Assembly: GCA_009691725.1 (NCBI GenBank) | Contig: SIAP01000008.1 | Location: forward strand, 1 to 64,000 | Length of the DNA stretch: 64,000 nucleotides | Direction: 5' to 3' | From: Phycisphaerales bacterium | Lineage (GTDB): Bacteria; Planctomycetota; Phycisphaerae; Phycisphaerales; SM1A02 | Part shown: positions 37,952-47,772 of the stretch, in pieces | Layout of the letters: each line of letters starts with the position of its first letter | How positions within the stretch are numbered: position 1 is the stretch's first letter | Notes under the pieces: generated by a model | What the model saw: the letters and a program-made list of their open reading frames with translations, nothing else | What the model was told of the DNA's origin: nothing | Databases searched by the model: none | Program-made: the position numbers and the translations under genes

Positions 37952-38986
37952 ATGAACATCAGCCAGGCTTCCTCGGTTGCGCCCATGATGCGCCCCTCCG
38001 CGACGATTCCAACCGAAGTGTTTTTGCGTTACCTGTTGCCGGTCATCGTGGTGCACGGGCTTGGAATGCTGGTGGTGTTGCCAATCTTTTTCTCGTGGAC
38101 TGGAGTGATCGTGTGTCTGGTCGGAGTCCACATCTTTGGGCAAGCCATCACCATGGGCTATCACCGACTGCTCGCACACCGCAGTTTCGAGGTGCCCCGT
38201 TGGTTTGAGTGGACACTGACCACGCTCGCGCTCTGCTGCCTGCAGGACACACCCGCGCGCTGGGTCGCAACGCATCGCAAGCATCATGTTCATAGTGACG
38301 AGCACGACGATCCGCATTCTCCTCTCGTGGCATTTCTCTGGAGTCACATGGGATGGCTCTTCTTGCGCAATCATGACCTGACGCATGTCTCAAACTATTC
38401 GCGTTTCGCACGGGACATCCTGGAGGATCCCTTCTACTTCTGGCTCGAGCGTCACCCCGTTGCGCCACTGGTTATCTACTTTGGACAGACCATCGTCTAC
38501 TTTGGGCTCGCCTTTGGAATTGCCGCACTCGCCGGGACGCCGTTGACCGAGGCAGCTCTCTTTGGGACGAGCGTCGTGCTCTTTGGAGTCTTCGCGCGCA
38601 CCGTGCTTGTCTGGCACATCACATGGAGTGTGAATAGCCTGACACACATGTTCGGCTATAGCAATCATGACACCGGCGAGCAGAGCAGGAACAACTGGTT
38701 CGTGGCGCTCGTTGCAGCTGGCGAGGGCTGGCACAACAATCATCATCACGATCCCTCGGCCTGCACTGTCCAACACAAGTGGTGGGAGTTCGACCTCACG
38801 TACTGGGAAGTCCGAGGGCTGCAAGCGATTGGCATCGTTGGAAAGATCACCCCGCTGCGGACCGAACGCATTCGGATGGCGGCTCGTGGGAAAGCGCGCG
38901 ACACTTCAAATCCGGCGAGAGCGGTCGAGGTCTCGCAACCATTGTTGGATTCGTCGCAGAGCCCGCACAAAAGCCAGTTGTCCTAA
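37952..38986 (+). CDS. Fatty acid desaturase (acyl-CoA delta-9 type)
   Basis: Histidine boxes 'HRLLAHRSF', 'HRKHHVHSD', 'GEGWHNNHHHDP'. Confidence 0.9.
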   Translation: MNISQASSVAPMMRPSATIPTEVFLRYLLPVIVVHGLGMLVVLPIFFSWTGVIVCLVGVHIFGQAITMGYHRLLAHRSFEVPRWFEWTLTTLALCCLQDTPARWVATHRKHHVHSDEHDDPHSPLVAFLWSHMGWLFLRNHDLTHVSNYSRFARDILEDPFYFWLERHPVAPLVIYFGQTIVYFGLAFGIAALAGTPLTEAALFGTSVVLFGVFARTVLVWHITWSVNSLTHMFGYSNHDTGEQSRNNWFVALVAAGEGWHNNHHHDPSACTVQHKWWEFDLTYWEVRGLQAIGIVGKITPLRTERIRMAARGKARDTSNPARAVEVSQPLLDSSQSPHKSQLS

Positions 38987-38997
38987 TCTCGCATCCC

Positions 38998-39300
38998 ATG
39001 CGCGTCCTGGTCATTCTTCCATCTGCTGCGTCAACGAACGCGGGGAACCCAACCCTCGGTTCTCGAAAGTGGCTCCAGACCAGTCTCGCCACGCTCAACA
39101 TTTTTCCAGAATCGGCTGGAGGTGACATCTGGTACGGACCTGGAATCGAATTCCAACTCGCTCCAAACCAAGACCCTGTGGTGCAGATGCTGCTCATGGT
39201 GACCGACGAAGACATCGCATGGTTGGTCATCGAGCGCATCGGAAAACTGATGAAGTGGAAGTTCGTTGATGTCAACACGGGACATGAACTCGTCCACTGA
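38998..39300 (+). CDS. Small conserved-looking hypothetical protein (100 aa)
   Basis: Internal ATG of ORF 38779..39300; placed between same-strand genes, overlaps next start. Confidence 0.5.
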   Translation: MRVLVILPSAASTNAGNPTLGSRKWLQTSLATLNIFPESAGGDIWYGPGIEFQLAPNQDPVVQMLLMVTDEDIAWLVIERIGKLMKWKFVDVNTGHELVH

Positions 39301-40618
39301 ATTCCTTTCCAGACTTCGCGCGCATCTGCGCTCTGATCGCTTGGTCGTTGTTGGACTCTGTTCCGTTGCGGTGATCGTGCTCGCCAGGTGTACCGCAGCA
39401 CAGACCCAACACTCCCCACAGGACTCCGCTTCGTCTCGTTCATGGCCTCGAACGGCGATCACCGCACAGGGTGATCGCGTCACACTGAGCTCTCCACATG
39501 TTGACGAGTGGCGCGATGGAACGCTCTTTGTGAAGTGTGCGACAAGGGTGCAATTGCATGGCGCAACCGACTCCTGCATTGGTACTGTCAACATCTGCGG
39601 TCGTTCGATGCTCGATCACCACTCGCGCGATGTGACAGTCAGCGATCTCACCCTTCCCGCCATGAGATTTCCCACGGACGAAGCGGGAATCGTGCCGATT
39701 CGTGATGCTGTCATGCAGGCGCTTTTTGGTTTGACTCTGCGCATCCCGCTGGACGATTTGCTCGCGTCGATGAACTGGAACGCGATGTCGCTCCCCGTTC
39801 CAGCGCCGCATCTCCCGCACAGGCTCTTGCCCGCCGACGCGCTCGCGATGACCACGCCTGCAGAGTTTCAGGTGATCGTTCCCACGGCGCTGGAAGGTTG
39901 CACCAACTCCACCTCGCCTCTCTTTCGGATCGACACTGGCGTGTACTACATCGTCGATGGAGGCGAGTGGTACTCGTGCGATGGGCTCGATACCAATTCG
40001 TGGTCGTGGGTCGATCCCTCAACGCTCCCCACTGCACTCAGTGAGATTCCAGAGCACTCTCGATGGGAGGGAGCTCTCGCGCATCTTCCGTCGACTGGGC
40101 AGTTCTGCGAGGCGCAGTTCATTCGTTCACTCACTCCAGTTTCGCCGCCCCCTGGTGCTGATCTCTCGTCCTGGTGGAATCCGTGGGAGGGATCCTGGTG
40201 GAGCAGTCGCGAGAGTGCCGCGGAGCGATCCCTGCGACTCGACGCGCACCCGCGCTCGGTGACCGACGCGTTGACGGTGGACCCATCACAGGAGAATCTC
40301 TTTATCGGGCTTGATGGTCGGGTGTATGCCCACCGAGAAAACCGTTGGTATCAAAACAAACCAGATGGCGATTGGGTTGAGTACACAGAGCAACGCTCCA
40401 CCGCTCGTTTGCTGAGGGACGCATTGCGCGCACGCGAGGCTGCACGACATCGCCGCACACAATTCGAATCGTGGCGGAGAGCGCAAGAGGCGTTGGATGA
40501 GGCAACACCGAATACCTCTTCGCAAGAACATCTCTCGATGCAGACGGGACGACCCTCCTGTGTTGGCATGAGGCACACTGCGCGTCCATCGACTGCGGCG
40601 AAGCAAACACAGGAGTGA
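39284..40618 (+). CDS. Exported hypothetical protein
   Basis: 'MNSSTEFLSRLRAHLRSDRLVVVGLCSVAVIVLARCTAAQ' membrane/lipoprotein N-terminus; long open frame. Confidence 0.55.
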   Translation: MNSSTEFLSRLRAHLRSDRLVVVGLCSVAVIVLARCTAAQTQHSPQDSASSRSWPRTAITAQGDRVTLSSPHVDEWRDGTLFVKCATRVQLHGATDSCIGTVNICGRSMLDHHSRDVTVSDLTLPAMRFPTDEAGIVPIRDAVMQALFGLTLRIPLDDLLASMNWNAMSLPVPAPHLPHRLLPADALAMTTPAEFQVIVPTALEGCTNSTSPLFRIDTGVYYIVDGGEWYSCDGLDTNSWSWVDPSTLPTALSEIPEHSRWEGALAHLPSTGQFCEAQFIRSLTPVSPPPGADLSSWWNPWEGSWWSSRESAAERSLRLDAHPRSVTDALTVDPSQENLFIGLDGRVYAHRENRWYQNKPDGDWVEYTEQRSTARLLRDALRAREAARHRRTQFESWRRAQEALDEATPNTSSQEHLSMQTGRPSCVGMRHTARPSTAAKQTQE

Positions 40619-40631
40619 TTTCTCGCAACGC

Positions 40632-41354
40632 TCAGAGCGGCAAACGCTCTGGCTCCCCGACAGCGCGCGGATAGCGGTTGGGGGTCTTGCCGGACTTCTC
40701 GACGATGACCAGTGTTCCAGTTGGAGTACGCAATTGTTCGACGACCACTCCACGCAGTTCGCCCAGCGCGTGAACTGACGCAGCAACTTCCGCTGCGGCT
40801 TGCTCACCCTTCACGGCAATGAAGATCCCGCCATGCCGCACCATCGGCAGCGACAACTCCAGCAGAATCGGCAGTCGAGCCACCGCGCGACTCACGACCA
40901 CATCGATGACCTCACGGAGCTCTTTCGCGCCGAGCACTTCTGCGCGCTGGCAGCGCACACGCACATTGCTGAGACCCAGTTGCGACGCCGTCTCTTCAAG
41001 GAATCGAGCCTTTTTCCCAGTGGATTCAACGAGAGTGAACTCAACGCTCGGCATCACGATCGCGAGGATCAGGCCGGGGATCCCTCCGCCGCTCCCGATG
41101 TCGACGACACTGCGCGCCTCGCTCTGCTGAAGCGTCGGCAGGAGCGTCAGCGCATCAAAGATGTGACGCATCCACGCGACTGTTCGGTCGCGAATCCCGG
41201 TGAGATTCATTCGCTCATTCGCTGCATAGAGAAGATCGAGATATCGCGTCAAGAGCACCAACTCGGATGATTCCACTTCGATGCCGTATGCATGGATCGC
41301 AGCGCGAAACTCATCGGTCGGTCCATTGGATTGCGCCGAAGGCAGATCGTTCAT
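40632..41354 (-). CDS. rsmG: 16S rRNA (guanine527-N7)-methyltransferase
   Basis: 'YAANERMNLTGIRDRTVAWMRHIFDALTLLP', 'VVDIGSGGGIPGLILAI', 'VVSRAVARL'. Confidence 0.93.
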   Translation of the reverse strand: MNDLPSAQSNGPTDEFRAAIHAYGIEVESSELVLLTRYLDLLYAANERMNLTGIRDRTVAWMRHIFDALTLLPTLQQSEARSVVDIGSGGGIPGLILAIVMPSVEFTLVESTGKKARFLEETASQLGLSNVRVRCQRAEVLGAKELREVIDVVVSRAVARLPILLELSLPMVRHGGIFIAVKGEQAAAEVAASVHALGELRGVVVEQLRTPTGTLVIVEKSGKTPNRYPRAVGEPERLPL

Positions 41355-42559
41355 GCCAGCACCCGACGCGCACTGCCACCGGTCATCGCCCCAAGCCGAG
41401 CATCTCGGGCCGAGACCGAGAAGAGCAAGCCGACTGCGATCCAGGAAGCGAGGATGCTCGAACCACCAAAAGATACGAATGGCAGCGTCAAACCAGTGAT
41501 GGGAAGAACTCCCATGGTCATGCCGACATTCACGAATGACTGAAAACCCAGCATTGCACCAACACCGCTGCCAAGCAATCGACCAAATGGTGAGCGCGCA
41601 GCGACCGCCACGCACATCGCCCCTGCGGCAACTCCAGCCTCGAGGAGGATCACCGCGATTCCTCCGACGAGACCCCACCGACATGCGACCACAGCAAAGA
41701 TCATGTCATTGTGTTCCTCTGGAAGTGCGTTGAAGCGGATGAGATTCCGTGCTGCTTCTTCGCCATTGCCAAACACACCGCCGCACCCCACCAGTCTGCG
41801 GGCGCTACGCGCTTGAAATCCGCTCGTGCTGTTGTACCGATCATCGCCCGTCAATTGCGCTATCAACGAATCGATGCGCGCCCGTTGGTGAGGCTTGAGA
41901 ACGGGATAGGACGCAGATGCAAGCACGACCGCACTCAACACGATTGTCCCCAAGTGCCATCGTCGCGCACCTTGCGCAAGCAGCATCGCCAGCAGTGTTG
42001 GAAAGAACAACAGCGCCGTCCCCAAGTCGGGCTGCATGAGGATGAGGAGGACGGGAACGGTGGTCAAGATGATCGGGAGGAGTAGTCCCAGATGGCTGCG
42101 CACATCCGCAGTTCGGCGCAACCACCACGCACCCGCCACAATCCACGCAATCTTTGCAAATTCTGCCGGCTGCATATCCACAGGTCCGAAATCGATCCAA
42201 CAGCGACTGCCATTGCGGGCGCGCACGATGGCCTCGGGCACACCAGGTGCAACGAGCACGACGAGAAGACCGATCGTGAGCGTGAAGATCCATGGTCCCC
42301 ACCGTTCGACGGTGGCCGGAATCGGTCCGACAATCAAGGCCGCCGCCGCCACGCCGACTAGCGCATAAACCAATTGCCTCACCGCCAAACCCGGCTCGGT
42401 CGTCGCGATCGCTGCAATGCCGATACATGTCAACAACGCTGCACAGATGACGGGGATCCATCCAACATTAATCCAAGAAAAGCCAAAGCGATCATGGATG
42501 CTGGTGCGTGCTGGTGCGGTCGTTGTTGCTCGCGCTCCCGTTCGATTGAAACTGCTCAC
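41351..42559 (-). CDS. rodA: RodA/FtsW/SpoVE family glycosyltransferase
   Basis: 'FGPVDMQPAEFAKIA', 'LILMQPDLGTALLFFPTLLAML', 'LPEEHNDMIFAVVACRWGLVGG', 'NVGMTMGVLPITGLTLPFVSFGGSS'. Confidence 0.93.
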   Translation of the reverse strand: MSSFNRTGARATTTAPARTSIHDRFGFSWINVGWIPVICAALLTCIGIAAIATTEPGLAVRQLVYALVGVAAAALIVGPIPATVERWGPWIFTLTIGLLVVLVAPGVPEAIVRARNGSRCWIDFGPVDMQPAEFAKIAWIVAGAWWLRRTADVRSHLGLLLPIILTTVPVLLILMQPDLGTALLFFPTLLAMLLAQGARRWHLGTIVLSAVVLASASYPVLKPHQRARIDSLIAQLTGDDRYNSTSGFQARSARRLVGCGGVFGNGEEAARNLIRFNALPEEHNDMIFAVVACRWGLVGGIAVILLEAGVAAGAMCVAVAARSPFGRLLGSGVGAMLGFQSFVNVGMTMGVLPITGLTLPFVSFGGSSILASWIAVGLLFSVSARDARLGAMTGGSARRVLA

Positions 42560-44808
42560 CGAGTGGCTCCCACCGAAATCGGATTGCGAGAGTTCGCGCT
42601 GCCCTCTGCACCGAGGTAGTGCTCACTCACCAACGCTCTGATCACTGCACCCATCACCGGACCTGCGGTGCGACCACCACCGCCACCGCGCTCAACAATC
42701 ACGGCGATGGCGTATCGCGGAATTCCGTCGGATGGGTTGCCGACAAGCGCGGCGCACCACGCATGGTCAGCATCGGTCACTATTCGCTCGGCCACGCCAT
42801 CGTTGTCTCGGTCAATCTTGAGTGGCGGCGCCTCCGCCGTTCCGGTTTTTGCCCACACGCGCACGCCCGCAGCCTCGATGATTGGATCGTGCGAACCATC
42901 GCCATACTCCATGTGATGCCCTGTGCCGTAACTCTCCGACACAACCCTTCGCAATCCTTCGAGGACGCGCGAAACTGCGGTCGGAGAGAAGGGATAGACC
43001 GCAGTCGTGCGACTGGAATCTTTGAGAAAGACCGGCGATCGCACACTTCCGCCGCGAGCCACCATCGCGTACGCATTCGCCATCTCCAGTGGTGTGACGG
43101 TCAATGGCCCTTGTCCGATTCCCAGCGACACCGTCGAAAACTGGTCGCGATGCGCATCGACATGTTCCGCCGCTGCGACTGTCGGGACGCTCCCTCCCAT
43201 CGTCCCCAGTCCAAATCGTCGATACCACTCGCAGAGCCGCGCAGCACCGAGTCGATTGGCGAGTGTGTAAAAATAAATGTTGCAGGAGCGTGCTATCGCA
43301 ACCTCGACGCTCAGCGGTCCGCCAGTGATCTTCGTGTGCGTCGCCATCTTGAATCGATCGCGATAGATCCAACATCGTGCGGCATCGGTGCGATCCTTGA
43401 AAAAGTGACCGTTGCACTCGATCTGCTCGTCTTCGCGTGCGACGCCCTCGGCAATCGCCGCGAGGTACACCAGTGGTTTCACCAGCGACCCCGGCGGATA
43501 TGCCGCTTCGAGCGCGCGATTGATGCGCCCACCGTCGCGACCCAACGCACCGCGCGAAGCATCAACCTGATCCTGAGGCAGCGGAGTTGATCCCGCTGCC
43601 AAGACCTCACCCGTCGCGATATCCACGATCACAGCTGCAGCGGGGAGCGCATCTCCAGCGCGCAACCCATCACTGTGCGCCTGCCAGGGTTGAACGATGG
43701 TCAGTCCAGTGCGCGGATCCAACGCCGCTTGCACCCGCATTTGCAATTGCGCATCAATAGAGACCATCACGTCGTGGCCCGGAACAGGCTCGATCCGCTC
43801 TTCATCGTTGGAATCGCGTCGATGCACGACATGACCGCGGAGACCACGCAATTCGTCCTCAAATTGTCGCTCCATTCCACGCGCGCCGATCGCATCGCGC
43901 CCAGCGCGATATCCGCCAAGATCGACTTCGACTCGACCATCCTCTGTGGTCCGCTCGAATGGGCGACGGTCCAAATCTTCTTTCCAGGTCTCATTGCGCA
44001 CCGACCCCACGAGCTGGTCAATCGCTCCGTCCATCTTCAGGACCAGCGGGATCGATGTGCGAATCGGCCGTGGAAGTTGCGTCCGTTGGACCTCGACCTC
44101 GGCACTCTCCCACGGATCGCTGCGCATCGTTGCATCGATCACCTCGATCGCGCTTGGAAACTCATCGGAAATTTTTCGCAGGTCAAATGCTGATTCCGTG
44201 GGGAGATTCTGGGAAATGACATGCATCTCGCGCATCTCGCGGATCGGTTCAGGCTTCACATCGAGCGATTGACCGCGCGCCTGTCGTGCGGCTTGCCCCC
44301 GAGCGACCGCAGCTGCGTGGTCGTCAATGCGTTTGACGATGACTGCGAGCCGCTCTTCAAGTTCGCCTCGAGAGAGACCCGCGCGGGTTGCGAGAATCAT
44401 CAGCAGGTCCGTCTGTTTCGACACCCACTCCGGCAGCATCAGCGTCGTGCGTTCGTCTCGCTGCGCTGGAGAAAGTTTCCGCCATGCCGCACCTGCGGCG
44501 GTCTTTGCGGCGCTGCGCGCACTCTCCGCGGCCCACTGACCCTTGGCAAAGGAGTAACTCACGGCAGCGTCGTAGGTGGCGATGTCCTGCGCGAGGATCC
44601 GTCCAGTGCGGTCAAGCAGTTTCCCACGCCACGTTGGAAGAAATTTTTCGACATCGAGCCGCTCGTCTGCAGCGTGTGCGAGGGCGGCACCCTGCACCAC
44701 CGTCAGTGCGAAGAGTCGAATGACCAGTGCGCACACCGCCAGTCCCATCACGGCGACGAGAAAGAGCAGTCGTTTGCGAGTGTTGCGCTGTGCGCTCTGA
44801 TACGCCAA
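42556..44808 (-). CDS. mrdA: Penicillin-binding protein 2
   Basis: 'AAYPPGSLVKPLVYL' (SxxK), 'ARSCNIYFYTLA' (SxN), 'VWAKTGTAEAP' (KTG). ATGA overlap with rodA. Confidence 0.93.
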   Translation of the reverse strand: MAYQSAQRNTRKRLLFLVAVMGLAVCALVIRLFALTVVQGAALAHAADERLDVEKFLPTWRGKLLDRTGRILAQDIATYDAAVSYSFAKGQWAAESARSAAKTAAGAAWRKLSPAQRDERTTLMLPEWVSKQTDLLMILATRAGLSRGELEERLAVIVKRIDDHAAAVARGQAARQARGQSLDVKPEPIREMREMHVISQNLPTESAFDLRKISDEFPSAIEVIDATMRSDPWESAEVEVQRTQLPRPIRTSIPLVLKMDGAIDQLVGSVRNETWKEDLDRRPFERTTEDGRVEVDLGGYRAGRDAIGARGMERQFEDELRGLRGHVVHRRDSNDEERIEPVPGHDVMVSIDAQLQMRVQAALDPRTGLTIVQPWQAHSDGLRAGDALPAAAVIVDIATGEVLAAGSTPLPQDQVDASRGALGRDGGRINRALEAAYPPGSLVKPLVYLAAIAEGVAREDEQIECNGHFFKDRTDAARCWIYRDRFKMATHTKITGGPLSVEVAIARSCNIYFYTLANRLGAARLCEWYRRFGLGTMGGSVPTVAAAEHVDAHRDQFSTVSLGIGQGPLTVTPLEMANAYAMVARGGSVRSPVFLKDSSRTTAVYPFSPTAVSRVLEGLRRVVSESYGTGHHMEYGDGSHDPIIEAAGVRVWAKTGTAEAPPLKIDRDNDGVAERIVTDADHAWCAALVGNPSDGIPRYAIAVIVERGGGGGRTAGPVMGAVIRALVSEHYLGAEGSANSRNPISVGATR

Positions 44809-44913
44809 TCAGTCCTCCATGACTGTGGAACCTGCGGAGTGAGCAAGACAATTCACTCCCTCCAAATCTCTTTGACAGTGTAGCGCAGCGAGTTCGTTAC
44901 TATCTCTCGCCTT

Positions 44914-46002
44914 ATGGAATGCGGCATTGTTGGACTCCCAAATGTTGGAAAAAGCACCCTCTTCAACGCCCTCACGGCAGCGGGTGCGGCGGCGGCGAAC
45001 TATCCGTTTTGCACGATCGAACCGAATGTTGGCATCGTGCCCGTGCCCGATAATCGACTCGCGCACATCAACGAGTTCATCAAGGCGCAGAAACTCATTC
45101 CAGCGGCGCTTCGATTGGTCGATATCGCCGGACTCGTCAAGGGTGCGAGCGAAGGCGCTGGACTGGGCAACAAGTTTCTCTCGCACATCCGCGAAGTCGA
45201 TTCGCTCTTGCATGTGGTGCGCTGCTTTGAGGATCCCGATGTGATGCATGTCGATGGGACGGTCGATCCGCTGCGCGATATCGGCACAATCGAAACTGAA
45301 CTGATGCTCGCAGACTTACAGATTGTCGAGACTTTGCTTGACAAGACGCGCCGCACCACCAAACTCGGCGACAAGGAAGCTGCTGCGCGGCTTGCTGTGC
45401 TCGAGCGGTGTGCTGTCGCGCTCAATGCATCGCGACCCGTGCGGTCGATTGACCCAACGCCAGAAGAGGCGATCATCCTGCAGCAGCTTGGCATGATTTC
45501 TGCCAAGCGCATCTTGTTCGTGGCAAATGTCGACGAGTCTGACCCGCTCGGTCAGGGCGCGTTCGTGCAAGTGGTGCGCGACTACTGCGCCAAGAATGGC
45601 GGGGTTGTGACTGTTGTCTGCGCAAAGATCGAGAGCGAACTTGCTGAGATGACCAAGGAAGATCAGCGCGAGATGCTCGATTCACTTGGAATGAAGGAGC
45701 CTGCGCTTGCATCGGTGGCGCGTGCGACATACGACCTGCTCGGATTGCAGTCCTATTTCACGGCGGGCGAAAAGGAGATCCGCGCGTGGACGATTCACAA
45801 GGGTTTCACTGCTCCGCAAGCGGCTGGCGTGATTCACACAGACTTCGAAAAGGGATTCATTCGCGCCGAGGTGTACGCCGTGAAGGATCTCTTCGAGCTC
45901 AAGAGCGAGAAGGCTATTCGCGAAGCTGGCCGACTCCGAAGCGAAGGCAAGGCGTACATCATGAAGGATGGCGACGTCGTGCACTTCTTGTTCAATGTGT
46001 GA
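44914..46002 (+). CDS. ychF: Redox-regulated P-loop ATPase YchF (Obg family)
   Basis: '[21 protein letters not shown]', '[29 protein letters not shown]', '[39 protein letters not shown]'. Confidence 0.97.
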   Translation: MECGIVGLPNVGKSTLFNALTAAGAAAANYPFCTIEPNVGIVPVPDNRLAHINEFIKAQKLIPAALRLVDIAGLVKGASEGAGLGNKFLSHIREVDSLLHVVRCFEDPDVMHVDGTVDPLRDIGTIETELMLADLQIVETLLDKTRRTTKLGDKEAAARLAVLERCAVALNASRPVRSIDPTPEEAIILQQLGMISAKRILFVANVDESDPLGQGAFVQVVRDYCAKNGGVVTVVCAKIESELAEMTKEDQREMLDSLGMKEPALASVARATYDLLGLQSYFTAGEKEIRAWTIHKGFTAPQAAGVIHTDFEKGFIRAEVYAVKDLFELKSEKAIREAGRLRSEGKAYIMKDGDVVHFLFNV

Positions 46003-46087
46003 TGGGCACCTCGTTCCAGGCTGAAAGTGCCAGTGTGTGGGTATTCGGAGCACGCATCTGTGGGTGACTCGGGATAGGATTGCTGTC

Positions 46088-46594
46088 ATGACTGCAGGTT
46101 CGATTTTTTTGACGGCGATCATGGTGTTGCAACCGGTGGCAGCTTTCACCTTGCACAACAACTCGACGCCGCCCTTGTCCCCTGCACCGCCTGCGCAGCA
46201 CAGCGGGCCCATCAAGGTGTTTTCGGGAATCTCCCGTGCGCAAACACTGCTGAACTTTCGAGCCGGCATCGCCTATCAGGGGATTTCGCAGAGCACAGCG
46301 ATCTACAACATTGTTGACAACAAGATTTTCAAGGGCATCAGTCAAGCCACGCGGGTCTTCACCATCAGCGACGAGAAGGTGTACGAGGGCACTTCCTTGG
46401 CAAAGTGTTTGTACAACTTCCACGGTGGCAAGATTTACGGCGGGATCTCTCGTGCGAAGTGTCTTTTCAGTTACAGCGGCGGCAAGATGTATGAAGGCAT
46501 CTCACAAGCTGTCTGCGTTGCAAACTGGGATTCAAAGATCGAACTCACGCACGCCCAACTGGTCGTCGTCATCACACAGTTGCAAGGTCGCTGA
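46088..46594 (+). CDS. Secreted six-repeat beta-flower-like protein
   Basis: Signal peptide then six exact 18-aa units, each starting G[IT]S, with [KI]-[IVMA]-[YF] turns. Confidence 0.7.
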   Translation: MTAGSIFLTAIMVLQPVAAFTLHNNSTPPLSPAPPAQHSGPIKVFSGISRAQTLLNFRAGIAYQGISQSTAIYNIVDNKIFKGISQATRVFTISDEKVYEGTSLAKCLYNFHGGKIYGGISRAKCLFSYSGGKMYEGISQAVCVANWDSKIELTHAQLVVVITQLQGR

Positions 46595-46722
46595 TCGACT
46601 GTTCCTGGTGGCATCGGAATCAATGTGCCGCCCGGGAACCCGCCTTAGCTGGGGACCACTGATTGGACCAAGCCATCTCCGTTGACATCCTTGCTGCAGG
46701 ATTGCGAATGAGCGCCGCGCGT

Positions 46723-46778
46723 CCCCCCCCGTTCTGCGGGCAAATTTCGCCCGCAGGGGGTTGCCCGCAGAAGGGGGC
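46723..46778. other. GC-rich inverted repeat with one forward and two competing reverse arms
   Basis: CCCCC-G-TTCTGCGGGCAA / TTGCCCGCAGAA-GGGGG; CTGCGGGC also pairs with the internal GCCCGCAG at 46749-46756. Confidence 0.8.
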
Positions 46779-46788
46779 CTGGCGCAAT

Positions 46789-47406
46789 TCACGCAAAGTC
46801 CCCCGCGCGCTTCGACTCTATCGCCGCCGCGAGTCGCGCCATATAGTCGCTCGCGGGAATCTCGACCGCACCAAGCGACAACATGTGCGGATTGGCGTAT
46901 TGACAATCAAGCAACTCAAACCCCCGCGCGCGCAGGCGATTCACCAGGGTAATCAAGCACACCTTGCTCGCATCTCGTCCACCCTCGAGCGGTCGACTGA
47001 ACATGCTCTCGCCAAAGAACACTCCACCAATCGCAACGCCGTACAACCCGCCCACCAGTGCGTCGCCCAGCCACGCCTCCACACTGTGCGCATGTCCGTG
47101 CTGATGCAAGTCTGTATACAGCTTCGCGAGATCGCTGGAAATCCACGAGCGATTCTCAATTGAGCGATCGTGCGCGCACGCAGCGATCACACTCCCAAAC
47201 GCTCGATTCACAACCACCCGAAACTTCCCATTTCGGTAGACCCGATTCAGCGACTTGGAGACCTTGAGCGCACCGGCCTCCAAGGGCATGATGCACCGCG
47301 GATCGCTCGAAAAGAACGCAATCTCGCCAGAATCAGGGTCCGCCATCGGGAATGCCCCCGCCCGGTACGCCGCAAGCACCATCTCGATGACCTTGCTCGA
47401 ACTCAT
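46789..47406 (-). CDS. aat: Leucyl/phenylalanyl-tRNA--protein transferase
   Basis: 'MVLAAYRAGAFPMADPDSGEIAFFSSDPRCIMPLE', 'HQHGHAHSVEAWLGDALVGGLYGVAIGGVFFGESMFSR', 'LLDCQYANPHMLSLGAVEIP'. N-terminus uncertain; frame remains open to 47748. Confidence 0.88.
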   Translation of the reverse strand: MSSSKVIEMVLAAYRAGAFPMADPDSGEIAFFSSDPRCIMPLEAGALKVSKSLNRVYRNGKFRVVVNRAFGSVIAACAHDRSIENRSWISSDLAKLYTDLHQHGHAHSVEAWLGDALVGGLYGVAIGGVFFGESMFSRPLEGGRDASKVCLITLVNRLRARGFELLDCQYANPHMLSLGAVEIPASDYMARLAAAIESKRAGDFA

Positions 47407-47772
47407 GTGGACGAACTCATCCTCGGCAATTCCGTAGAAAGCCAGTCGGCTCGAAGTGTTTCCCCCTTGCGATGCGCGGCAGATTGGGTAACTTCTCCGC
47501 TCCTCAAACAGGGGCCGTCGGTGACGGATGCGTTCAAGAATCTCTTGGATGCAGCGGCGCCGCAAGGGGTGTCTTGGCGCGGCCAAGGGACACTCCAGCC
47601 TAGAGGAAGCCGCGGCAAGGGTCCCAGCGATGGGCGCCCGACCCCGCGTCGAGCGTTCCCGTCGTCGGTTGAATCCGGCGCGGTGCCAACCGTGGACGCA
47701 CGGCGGCATCGACTCGCAATGCGTCCCATCTCCTTGCGCGAGATGCATGGTCTAACCTGCAAACGAATCGTT

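Noticed and set aside
44871-44905. TTGACA...TACTAT as ychF promoter
   Set aside because: Spacer is about 20 bp, too long for a confident sigma70 promoter call.
46723-46778. Inverted repeat as integron attC or insertion-sequence end
   Set aside because: No integrase or transposase, no R/L box pattern and no target-site duplication visible.
47650-47720. Second tRNA suggested by CGTCGGTTGAATCCGGCG
   Set aside because: T-loop is 6 nt (TTGAAT) and no matching acceptor or anticodon stem could be built.
47410-47770. Possible rnpB, tmRNA or SRP RNA in the long gap before tRNA-Gln
   Set aside because: No GAGGAAAGTCC, AGGGTGAAA, tmRNA tRNA-like ends or SRP GGTCAGG...GGAAGGNAGCAGCC signatures found by eye on either strand.
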